Both the position numbers and the translations under genes were made by a program. 64,000 nt of DNA from Chlorops oryzae (taxonomy: Eukaryota; Arthropoda; Insecta; Diptera; Chloropidae), in NCBI GenBank assembly GCA_020466095.1, contig CM035807.1:40806496-40870495 (forward strand). The letters run 5' to 3'. Shown piece after piece: positions 54,984-64,000 of the stretch. Position 1 is the first letter of the stretch; each line of letters begins with the position of its first letter. A model generated the notes under the pieces. The model was not told the origin of the DNA and ran no database searches. It saw only the letters and a program-made list of their open reading frames with translations.

Positions 54984-57485
54984 TTATAAAAAACTAAGGT
55001 AAACAATTTTTTGCCGAGACTTTGCTATATAGTATATCTACTTAAGGGCAACTAACCGGTTACATGGTTTTATTTTCCTAAGAGAATATTTTCACTGACA
55101 TCGCTTGCACTCTATAGACAAGCTCTTCAAAAAGCATTGAGCGATGCTTTTCTGATTTGATTGGTTTAATATGTTAATTATACTCGTCTAGTTTCAAGAA
55201 TTTAGACTATAAATATCAAAAGCATTGAAGGCCCTTGCCTCTATTCACGAGTAGTTGATTTCATTTTTTAGGAAAAGCTCATTCATAGAGCAAGAAAAAT
55301 GACTTGAATACATTTTTTTCCATATAAAATGTATGGGAGATATTTCTTCGCGAAATGAAGAGTTATACGAAAGAAAAATAGTTCATTTTTCCAGTCCACA
55401 AAAGCAAAAAAAACGCAAATTTTGACAATCGCCAATTGTTTGTAGCGACAAGAACGAGTTTTCTTAACGATCTATTAAAAAAATTTAATAAATCGTACTT
55501 GTGTTCATTATAGAAATCATCTTCGAAAGCCTTTGCGGGATTACGTAATCGAATTTCCTTTGTTAGTTAAGCATCAAACAGCTGTTACAGTTGTATAATA
55601 TTCAAAATAACCGATTTAAAGTCTATACCAATATACCATTCCGTTGCGGAAAAATATTTATTCAGCCTAAATTCCTTCAAAAATTTCCTTTGCCTTTGTG
55701 AACGAGCTTCCAATATGAATAAATATCTTTAAGTGTAAAAGTAAAACAAAAAATCAATTTAATCCTTTTCAAGGAGCATTCCAGTCCAATGTTTCACATG
55801 ACACCCCACCCATAATGAATTTTTGACCAGGATAGGATATATTTATAAAATTTTTTCAAATGTTTTAGGCACTCGTTTTATTTCATGAAGTTTCCGTGTG
55901 TGGTGAAAACTAGGAATATCGTTTTCCTTCCCCTTTTTATAATTTAAAAATCTAGAAAACGGCCGCTTTCCAGAAAATTTTTAACTTATCGATCGTCGCG
56001 ACTATTTACAGAATTCATCCCTTCATTTCGTTGAAGAGCTACAAAGAAATATTTATTCTTCTTTTACGTAGCTGTTGCCTACGGCAGCATCCTAAGTCGC
56101 CCATGTGTGTTCACGTCATTTTTCAATGTCCGCTATCGTCCACGCGAAACTCACTCCATTCTTACGCCCACTCACAAACGGCGGCAATTCAATAACATTC
56201 GTGAGCGACCCGCGTCCGCATTCACGTATACATATCACATTCACGCAATGTTAGCGTATTTTTATACGTGAGCTTTTTCCTTTTATGTACATACACGAGA
56301 AATTCACGTATCCTGTATCTGACATATATTATAAGAAGAATAGAAAATAAATGCGCCATACTTAAGGTTTTTCGGACATTGCCCCACAGCATCTCAGTTA
56401 CTCCATCTCTCACTCTTGCATGGTGACTTGTCTGCCAGATGTTGACAGCGAATGACTGCAATTTTGTCGGACTAGGTATAAATGTTTGAAAAGAATGCGA
56501 CACGCTGGCTTCGAGTATTCAAAGAAAAAAAAATTAACGTGCTAAGGAGGGGATCATATGTGTGTTAGTTTCCACACAGTCATACAACACATCACAGTTG
56601 CCTTCCCTTCAATATTCAGTAAACCTGATTCCACCACATATTGCTCTCAATACATATGTATATTCAGGCAGAAATTGTCGGACACATATCTATGCCACCC
56701 CCAAATATTGACCGCCGCCGTATTCTTCGCGTACGGAAGTCCTTGACTGTTTAACGACCACGCGAAATCGCTTCTACAAAGAAAATTCTTTAGCCGGACA
56801 GAACGACAGCGAAACATTAGCGCAACTGTACAAGAATTGGAAAATCTGAGTCCGCGAAAAATGGTGTGAGCTCCAGCTTGTATTCGCGGCTGCTTTGCAT
56901 CACCGATTTAAGAGGGAGAATTTGTATATATGTATATGGACATACATATATTAAACCAAGCACATGAATGTATGCATGTCTGTACCTTATACAGCATCCC
57001 AAGGGAAAGGAAGAAATGATAATTTCATAGTTGCTACGGTATTAAATTGTTTCGTCTTATTCCGCATGCTAGAAATTTTATAAATTTTCGAGCGAATTGA
57101 GAAATAAGTATTCTTGTACTAAGTAAATCGCAAAAGTAACCATATGTTAGGGAACACAAATTAAGGATATGATACTAAGCGGTGGAATATCTTGCGATTT
57201 TAAGGTCGTAAGGGGTTATTCTTATGTAACCCATAAATTTTACCTCATTTTGGGATTTATTTTATAAGAACCTCAAGTAAAATAGTTTTAATTTTTGAAT
57301 AAACATGTTCGTATCTTAAATTCCATATATGTTTATATTAATTTGATTTATATCAGAGACATAAGCATAGCCATATTCCTGTTTTTAAATAAAATTCGTT
57401 TCGAAATGACTTTTTCAAATTTATAATATTTCCATAAAAAAATTCGGTTATCGATTGGATTTTATATTTTTGAGCTTAGGTACCG
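54984..57485. other. 2.5 kb of unrecognised DNA
   Basis: No ORF above background, no repeats matching the rest of the window. 56090-56230 is somewhat GC-rich (CACGTCATTTT, CGTCCACGCGAAAC, GTGAGCGACCCGCG) and could be regulatory or exonic DNA, but nothing identifies it. This is the best candidate for non-repetitive host sequence in the window. Confidence 0.4.
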
Positions 57486-57598
57486 ATTTCATTTTAAATT
57501 TATTTTTTGCTCCGAAAATAAAGTTAAAATATGATCTTTACAATTTTGATCACAAAAAACCGAAGCTTTTTATTTTTTCGAGCCCAATATAAAAAGGT
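57486..57598. repeat. Dispersed repeat K2
   Basis: Related to 35806-35916 (ATGATCTTTACAATTTTGATC, TTTTTTCGAGCCCAATATAAA). Its position just upstream of the BED-finger remnant suggests it is the 5' UTR of the same hAT-type element. Confidence 0.55.
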
Positions 57599-57758
57599 AA
57601 GAAAATACTTTTTTCTGGTTCGTGAATATTTAATTCCTTGTGAGGGTGATCGCGAATGCAAAGTATGTGGGGACAAATCAGGAGCTACATCACAAACTTG
57701 AAGAGACATGTGGAAACTGCACATTCGGAAGCATATCTAAAGAACCTAATAATATAAT
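57595..57758 (+). pseudogene. BED-type zinc finger remnant (hAT-like transposase N-terminus)
   Basis: In frame: VRKYFFLVREYLIPCEG, then ECKVCGDKSGATS. One frame shift later NLKRHVETAHSEAYLKN. The spacing C-x2-C, then N-L-x2-H-x4-H, is the BED finger found at the start of hAT transposases (family knowledge). The shift lies at TCACAAACTTG (57691-57701). Nothing of the catalytic part follows; the next bases are a family A relic. Confidence 0.6.
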
Positions 57759-57760
57759 AA

Positions 57761-57812
57761 AGAAGTAATAAAGCTGAAGTCGGTCAAGCCCTGCTTACGC
57801 TGGGTATAAAAA
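57761..57812 (+). mobile_element. Family A relic: both ends only
   Basis: AGAAGTAATAAAGCTGAAGTC-GGTCAAGCCC (5' end with half of the hairpin) joins directly to TGCTTACGCTGGGTATAAAA (3' end). About 1 kb of interior is missing. The shared CCCGAC/CCCGCTTACG region may have allowed the deletion. Confidence 0.75.
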
Positions 57813-58190
57813 CCCCGTTTTACCCATTTGGAGCGATTTTTTGGATTTAGCACATTTTCTGTTTCGTTTTTCTGACATGCATTGGGAGTGAGCATTTGCC
57901 TTAAACGTTCTTTAAAGTTTCTAGCGTGTTACCATGAAAATAAAAAAAATAAATGAATTTCAATAACTAAAAGAAATTTTATTTGCTATATATATTTTAT
58001 AACTAATTTTATATTATAAAAATACAGTTCATTGCTGCTATAAATAATATTAGACCAGATTGCGCCTCAGGACCATTTGGTCCAAAATGCAACGTTTCTG
58101 GGGTCAATATCTGGAGATTGATGAAATATATTTACTTTCAGCCATAACAATCTTTTTGTAAAGAGCTCAGATTCTTATGTTGTCTATATA
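57813..58190. other. AT-rich DNA, no gene seen
   Basis: GACCATTTGGTCC (58069) and TGGACTAAATGGTC (58309) form a loose inverted pair around the Q fragment. Nothing else. Confidence 0.4.
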
Positions 58191-58275
58191 TCGAGCCATA
58201 ACCGCTACGTTGATGTAAGTGAAATTTTTTTCGAAATTGAATTTTTGATGAAAATATGTTCTACAGCCTGAAAAA
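58191..58275 (+). mobile_element. Element Q relative, truncated, mariner-free
   Basis: TATA then TCGAGCCATAACCGCT (58191); it aligns with the right end of Q (complement of 46975-46912) and across the mariner target into GTTCTACAGCCTG. It gives the pre-insertion site for the mariner at 45624-46909. The other end is missing. Confidence 0.65.
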
Positions 58276-58473
58276 ACGGGATCGATAATTTGTATAAAAA
58301 ATACACCGTGGACTAAATGGTCTCTAAAGCATTTAGTGTAACTTTCTTAAGGTAACAGCAGGATTAAAAAGGTAATAAAAAACGTTTGAGCCTTTATCGC
58401 AAGCTTAATATTTATTCTTTTTTTTTGGGGTTTTTTTTTAAAAAAGGTCAATTGTGAGGCAAGTTATTATAAA

Positions 58474-59352
58474 ACAAGTAAGGGTGTTATAGTCAGGCGA
58501 GCCTGACCATAGAATACCCGACACAGACACACATGTTCAAATAGTTTTTCATATCAAGATTTATATAAGGCCATAAGGGGCCCCATATACCGACTATTGT
58601 TAATTTCTATATGAAAACCGCCCTTTTGCCACGCCCACTTTTCCAATTCTTTTGAATTCTAATCGGATGCTTAAATATACGCTCAAATTCTAAGTTTCAT
58701 TGAAATATTTCGAAAAAGTCCGATTTTGAGGCAGTTTTGGGATTTTTGTGGCAGACCCTAGTACAGAAGGTACCCTTAATATTTGACCGATCAAGGAAAT
58801 TTTTTTTAAGGATGTTTATGGCTACAGAGGAAGCATAAGTGCCAAATTTCGTTCAAGTCCTATTTGAATTTCGGGTGTAGGAGACGATTTTCGAAAACCG
58901 CCCCTCTGCCATGCCCACTTTTCCAATTTTTTGATATCTTATTACTAGCCTTTAAATTTGATCAAATATCAAATGTCATCAAAATATCTTGAAAAACTTC
59001 GATTTAAGAGCAGTTTTTGTGATTTTCGTAACAGACCCTAGTACTGGAGGTACCCCTAAAAATGGTCCGATCGAGTCCATTCTCGGGTCCTCGAACTTGT
59101 TCTTACTCATGTCCCCGTGAGCACGCATACCAAATTTTGTCAAGATTGCTCAACTCCTTCGATAAGATAACTGTATACAGACAGACGTACAGACAGACAG
59201 ACGGACAGACAGACGGACATGTCTAAATTGAATCTCCTGGTGACGCTGATCATTTCTATATATATTTTGTATGGTCTATCTCGACTTATTCTGGGTGTTA
59301 CACACAACCGCACAAACGCAATATTCCCTCGACACAGAGTGTGTCGGGTATA
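58474..59352 (+). mobile_element. Family B element B4, full length
   Basis: Both ends intact: ACAAGTAAGGGTGTTATAG with the perfect stem AGTCAGGC/GCCTGACC, and GACACAGAGTGTGTCGGGTAT. Inside CCCTTTTGCCACGCCCACTTTT at 58621, three AGACCCTAGTAC repeats, (GACR)n at 59175-59217, the core GAATCTCCTGGTGACGCTGATC, then a TA tract. The best reference copy of family B in the window. Confidence 0.85.
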
Positions 59353-59473
59353 ATGAATGATAGTTTCTGAGCAGGGGTGGGCACGCGAGCACGAAACGAG
59401 CAAATGAGAGCGAAAATTCGTTGCTCGCGTGTACAGATATAAAGAGCGCACTCGCAACGAGCTCAGTTGTTGT

Positions 59474-59707
59474 CACATATAACCATATATGTCACTCTCA
59501 TAGATTTTGGGCGGGACATTTCGCGCCAGTTAGAAAGAGATGTTACTCGCCAGGCAAAAAAAGAGCGAGGGAGAAATACTTTTGGTGAGTACCTAAGTGA
59601 AAAATGCTCATTTTGGTGAGTACCCAAGACCGTGGTGGGTACCCAAGACCGTGTTCAGAAGAGCCAAAATAGATACGGCTCCTGAGTGACACATATAGTT
59701 ATATATG
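59474..59707 (-). mobile_element. MITE family H, copy H2
   Basis: Reverse-oriented relative of H1/H3 with CACATATAACCATATATG and CATATAGTTATATATG ends. Flanks GTTGTTGT (59466-59473) and GTTGTTCT (59708-59715) match 7 of 8. Contains the GGTGGGTACCCAAGACC doublet. Confidence 0.8.
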
Positions 59708-60433
59708 GTTGTTGTTCTGAAGCGAATGAAGGAAGACGTTTGTCGAATGATTTATACGAATTGATTTTCGGAATATTTTTACGAAAGATTATACCTCGAG
59801 TGCCCTCCACTGTGCCGATTGTTACACAGTTACACTGTATTTTAAATAAACTTCATATCTAACAGATATCAACGGGCACAAAGTTTCTGACAATGCTTTT
59901 TGTGACATGAAACGAAATTAACATATTGTTTCCGAAGAAGTGTTTAGTTCATATCTGACAGCCAATATTACCAAGAATATTTAAAAAATTTTGTAAAGAA
60001 AAATTTGCTTTTGGTTCTTCCATTCGAATTTGAAAAAAAAATTTGAAAATATTTTTAACAACCTCGGCACTTCGTTTAAATATGACATCAAATTTGATTT
60101 CGATTTTCAAAAAGCAGCTGTTTTGAAAAATGTATTGCATAGAAATATTCAAAGAAATAAGTTTCCAAAAAATATGCAGTTTTACAAATATCACGATACC
60201 ATAGACAGGATCAAAAGCTTTGGAGTCACAGGGCAGCATTTTGGAGTACCAAACAATCGTTAGAATTTATTTGTTATATATTATATTTAATTGAAACACA
60301 ACTTAAAATTGGCATTGCCATCGCTTGTTCTTTCCAAAAAATGCCACACACTACTTTTTTGTGGCTTTATCAGGGTGTGATAGAATCCGAAAACTGACGG
60401 AATTGGAATTTTAGTCAAATGAAATTTCATATA
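59708..60433. other. AT-rich DNA, no gene seen
   Basis: Overlapping frames on both strands at 59949-60263, no family recognised. Confidence 0.45.
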
Positions 60434-61547
60434 CAGGGTGTCCCGTAAGGTAGTAAATTCCTTTACAGGGGTGGTAGGGGAGTCCAAGATGAACAAAAAA
60501 TCGTAAGTGAGGTGGGGGTCCCAAATGCACCCCTGAGGAGTTATAGGGCCTTAAAGTTTTTTGGCACTAAGTCCAGAAAAAACAATTCTCCCACGCTAGT
60601 GGCTTACTGTAGACAAAAAAATGTTATGCGGTTTGAAAGCCAATTGTACAGGCTTTTGGGCAAAATTGAATTGATGGTCAAAATTGCAGTTATTGTGTGA
60701 AAAATAAACGCTAAAAAGTAAAAAATTCTGAAAAACTTTTAAATTATTTTACTTTGGGAGCCATTTTGGTATGGAAAAGGTCCAATTAACACATGCTTTT
60801 TAAATTTTTTTTTAAATCTTCGATCAATTTACTTCAAATCTGTGGTACATTTGTTATACCTTATTAGCGGTTTGACCTCAGGAAAAATAGGATTTAAAAA
60901 CGAACTTGAACTTTTTTTAAAATCAATTTAAATAATCTCAGCAAAAAATTACCAATTTTTTCAGATAAAGTACGTATAATTTTAAACCAAAATTTGTCTT
61001 AAATAAGAAATTGCTGGCTGGCCATTGTAAGCCAAGGATTGCTCTTTTAAGAATTTCATCACATAAAAAAAGTTGAAGTTCGTTTTTAAATCCCATTTTT
61101 TCGATGATTAAACCGCAAATAAGGTATAACAAATGTACCACAGATTTGAAGTAAATTGATCGAAGATTTAAAAAAAAATTAAAAAAACCTGTGTTAATTG
61201 GACCTTTTCCATACCAAAATGGCTCCCAAAGTAAAATAATTGAAAATTTTTTCAGAATTTTTGACTTTGAGCGTTTATTTTTCACACAATAACTGCAATT
61301 TTGACCATCAATTTAATTTTGCCCAAAAGCCTGTACAATAGGCTTTCAAACCGCATAACATTTTTCTTTCTACAGTAAGCCACTAGCGTGGGAGAATTGT
61401 TTTTCTGGACTTAGTGCCAAAAAACTTTAAGGCCCTATAACTCCTCAGGGGTGCATTTGGGACCCCCACCTCACATACGATTTTTTGTTCATCTTGGACT
61501 CCCCTACCACCCTTGTAAAGGAATGTAATACCTAACGGGACACCCTG
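60434..61547. mobile_element. 1.1-kb foldback element with CAGGGTGTCCCG ends
   Basis: CAGGGTGTCCCGTAAGG (60434) and complement CCTAACGGGACACCCTG (to 61547) with TA on both sides. The arms, 60434-60915 and 61068-61547, are inverted copies nearly along their full length (about 480 bp each) around a 150-bp AT-rich loop. No transposase. The TA target suggests a Tc1/mariner-type helper. Frames in the arms are not genes. Confidence 0.85.
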
Positions 61548-61733
61548 TATATCTCAAGACAAGGGGATGAAATAGAGCCCTGTGCAATTAAGAACCAAAA
61601 ATATCTGTAAACTCTATATGAAATTTTGGTCGATTTTTAGTCCGATTTTGTCAGCTTTCGGATTCTGGCACATGCTTGCATATATTATTTTTCAGAATTA
61701 CGATTGCCACTTTACTGATTGAATGCTAGACGT
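61548..61733. other. Short spacer
   Basis: No feature. Confidence 0.5.
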
Positions 61734-61967
61734 CATATATAACTATATGTGTCACTCAGGAGCCGTTGCTATTTTGGCTCTTTTCAACACGGTCTTGGGT
61801 ACCCACCACGGTCTTGGGTACCCACCAAAATGAGAATTTTTCACTTAGGTACTCACCAAAAGTATTTCTCCCTCGCTTTTTTTTTGCCCGGCGAGTAACA
61901 TCTCTTTCTAACTGGCGCGAAATGTCCCGCCCAAAATCTATGAGAGTGACATATAAAGTAATATATG
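61734..61967 (+). mobile_element. MITE family H, copy H3
   Basis: 234 bp, ends CATATATAACTATATGTGTC and GACATATAAAGTAATATATG, with a perfect 8-bp duplication CTAGACGT at 61726-61733 and 61968-61975. Contains the tandem GGTCTTGGGTACCCACC. Duplication length suggests hAT or P superfamily. Confidence 0.85.
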
Positions 61968-62009
61968 CTAGACGTGAAAGAGAATTGGCGGGAATTGTGA
62001 TGAGTGTTT

Positions 62010-62125
62010 CGGGGAAAACATCGATGTATTGATGTTATTGAGCTCTTCAACATCGACTACAATACCATCGATGCATCGAAGTAAAACATCGATATTTTCG
62101 ATGCATCGATGTTCAAACGACATCC
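62010..62125. repeat. ATCGATG-rich cluster
   Basis: ACATCGATG, ATCGATGCATCGA and similar words occur at least six times. It resembles the subterminal word arrays of hAT MITEs, but no ends were found. Confidence 0.5.
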
Positions 62126-62149
62126 GTAATGGCTTTTGAGTTTAGTTTG

Positions 62150-62299
62150 TCCGAAGTCAGACATACTTAAAATATGTTCCGGAACATTTAGTTCGTTGGC
62201 AAGAGACGCAGGAGGCAAGGAAAAGTTTCTTTTCCTCTTGCGTCTCTTGCCAACGAACTAAATGTTCCGGAACATCTTTTAGGTATGTCTGACTTCGGA
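62150..62299. repeat. Near-perfect hairpin, about 64-bp arms
   Basis: TCCGAAGTCAGACATAC (62150) to GACGCAGGAGG (62215) pairs with CCTCTTGCGTC (62234) to GTATGTCTGACTTCGGA (62299). There are only small bulges near TTAAAATATG / ATCTTTTAGG. The spacer is 18 bp. A transcript on either strand would fold into a long hairpin. Confidence 0.85.
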
Positions 62300-63533
62300 T
62301 TTTGGCAGAATGCTTCTGAAGGTAAGACCTATGTCGCTCGTCTTCGCAAAATGAAGAGCGAATTTGTATTTTGTGAAGTTGTTGCACTACTACATGTTCA
62401 TGAGCTTAGGTTTGCTTATGTATTGGGCCCAGCCCTGTCTCTGAGTTAAGAAGCTTTTTTGTATTGCAAATATTCATATATCTTTTGCGTTATTTTTTTT
62501 TTCTTTCTTGGTGAAGCTGTTCTAAATCAGACCACAGCAAGGCGACTACACTTCTGTCAATTCTCTTAGGCATTACCTTCTATTCATCAGAAAATTTCAG
62601 CTTAGAAAATATGTATTTCACCATCTGGTGTATATCTACAACCATCGCCCTTACTTCGACTGGGACGGATGGGTTTGCAAAATTTGGTGTTCGGAAATGT
62701 TTTAAGAAACATATGATCCACTTCAATTAAAAGTATTCAATACGATTCCACTCTGATGCTTTAAATAACAACTTGATTTGATGGGAGTTAGCACGTTTTC
62801 CGGAAAGTTTATGACAATTGAGGAGTTAGCGCACTTGCATATAATCGTTTCCCACTAAGGGAAAATGCAATAAGGATACGATTTTTTCTTAAGGTGTTAA
62901 TAACGAAAACCAAATAAAATGTCATTGAAAAAAGAAAAAAAAGAATAACTAAAGGTACGAACACACAGTATAGTAAACTAGCATATAGTTTTTGCTATAG
63001 GTATAGTAAAATAGCATATGGGTTCACATGAGTTATAAATAACCATGCCATCTGCTTTTGGGTAAAAAAAGGAAAATCCTTCCAATTTTAGCTGTTTCGC
63101 GGGATTTCAAAATGGAAAAAAAGGACAAAAAAAGGATATCGAACAAAAAATTTTCGGACGTAAATTCATATTTTATTATATATTGTATAATTCAAATCAA
63201 TCTAGTAAGTTATTCTTTTTCAAACGAAAAAACAAATGAATTTTTCATTTCCAACTTGTGTTATGTTATGTATACGAATCTCCGAATCATACAATACTAC
63301 AAGCGACACTCTCTAATTTTTTTGAATTTGCTTGTAGGTATGATAAGAATGTGTACGAGTGAAGGCAACAGGAAACAACTTACATGAGTGCGACTGAAAA
63401 AGATAGAGTTCTGTCAACGACTGCTGTGGTGAAAATTCAACAACCCAGCAGGAAGTATGAGTAGTTAAGCTCTTGCGTTTTACTAGTTCTTATTCTACCA
63501 GTGCTGGTTGTTCTTTATACCCCTGCTTATTTA
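62300..63533. other. AT-rich DNA, no gene seen
   Basis: Plus frame 63058-63387 is Lys/Asn/Phe-rich without recognised family. Nothing else. Confidence 0.45.
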
Positions 63534-64000
63534 TTAGTTGTAGTAAAAAGAAATCCATTATTTTTCCAATATATGGCGTTATTTATCTGCATCTCGCGTT
63601 GTATAAGTCCGATCGTGTTCCGCTAGGGGGCATTAGAAAGATGACAGTTCCTACTAAAAAAGCTTTTTTGACACTTTTTTGATTGATTGATTCAGTTTTG
63701 TTTGAGAGCTTGTCAAAGATGGACATCAGCAAAGAGAAAATTCGCTACATTTTACAGTTTTTCTTCGATAAGGGAGAAAACGCAAGCCAGGCGGCTGAAA
63801 ATGTGAATAGCGTTTATGGACCTGATACTGTAACAGCCAATCATGCGCAATTTTGGTTTCGTCGATTCCGCTCCGGTAACTTCGATGTCAAGGATGCACC
63901 ACGCACTGGAAGGCCAATTGTCGAAAATGTCGATAAAATCATGGAAATTATCGAGTCCGACCGTCATGTTAGCACTGTTTCGATTGCAAAAGAGCTAAAG
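63534..64000 (+). mobile_element. mariner transposon, second copy, cut by window end
   Basis: Starts TTAGTTGTAGTAAAAAGAAA after TA (63532-63533) and follows the copy at 45624-46909 base for base, with only a handful of differences over 467 bp. Opposite orientation. Confidence 0.9.
63719..64000 (+). CDS. mariner transposase, N-terminal part (runs off the window)
   Basis: The ATG at 63719 opens the same protein as 45701-46726. All 94 visible codons, through the helix-turn-helix region to IAKELK, give the same residues as that copy; I saw one silent difference in a GTAACTTCGATG-proximal codon. It is open to the window edge, so whether it is complete cannot be told here. Confidence 0.9.
   Translation, partial: MDISKEKIRYILQFFFDKGENASQAAENVNSVYGPDTVTANHAQFWFRRFRSGNFDVKDAPRTGRPIVENVDKIMEIIESDRHVSTVSIAKELK

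Overview
The window is AT-rich, intron-poor, repeat-saturated eukaryotic DNA with no supportable host housekeeping gene. Mariner, Tc1-like, hAT-like and Transib-like ends, Jockey-type LINE pieces and above all dipteran 'mini-me'/DINE-type elements (a TA tract, a short core around TTGATCAG, then a (GTCY)n tract, GTCY meaning GTCT/GTCC) point to a brachyceran fly, possibly a tephritid or muscid relative. I cannot name the species. The region reads like heterochromatin or a piRNA-cluster-like graveyard. All family names are from visible sequence only; no database was searched.

Layout. 1-2.0 kb: AT-rich DNA with an inverted repeat and two outward-facing RSS-like Transib ends. 2.0-3.9 kb: a foldback element carrying a reverse-oriented family A copy. 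4.4-22.9 kb: nine family A elements (A2-A9 plus relics), alternating with three family D elements, two copies of a SINE/MITE segment (S) and three copies of a tRNA-like segment (E). They form a recent tandem duplication (period about 5.35 kb plus a 529-bp indel) and a third 2.84-kb unit. 22.9-35.2 kb: a Myb/SANT (zeste/MSAN-like) pseudogene on the minus strand, split by an 11.56-kb foldback element (G, 9-bp target duplication). The left arm of G has been hit by a family B element and by a chain of nested elements, P > F > M > hAT MITE; F, M and the hAT MITE have visible target duplications. 36-37 kb: a 920-bp foldback and a small MITE. 37.3-43.7 kb: A10, then long inverted arms around a degenerate Tc1 element and a B/B inverted pair. 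44.4-47.7 kb: two 5'-truncated LINEs; one holds a small MITE (Q), which holds an intact mariner. 47.8-52.1 kb: MITE J, A11 and rearranged B elements. 52-58 kb: largely unrecognised AT-rich DNA with a hAT-type BED-finger remnant. 58-64 kb: Q end, B4, three related 234-bp MITEs (H; one of them at 33.0 kb), an 1.1-kb foldback, a near-perfect 64-bp-arm hairpin, and a second mariner running off the window end.

How it works together: the only protein that looks complete is the mariner transposase (341 aa, DD34D intact). Everything else is non-autonomous, truncated or degenerate. The scientific value lies in the nested insertions, whose target-site duplications and empty sites give a relative chronology, in the 12/23-spaced RSS-like ends, and in several long foldbacks able to give double-stranded RNA.
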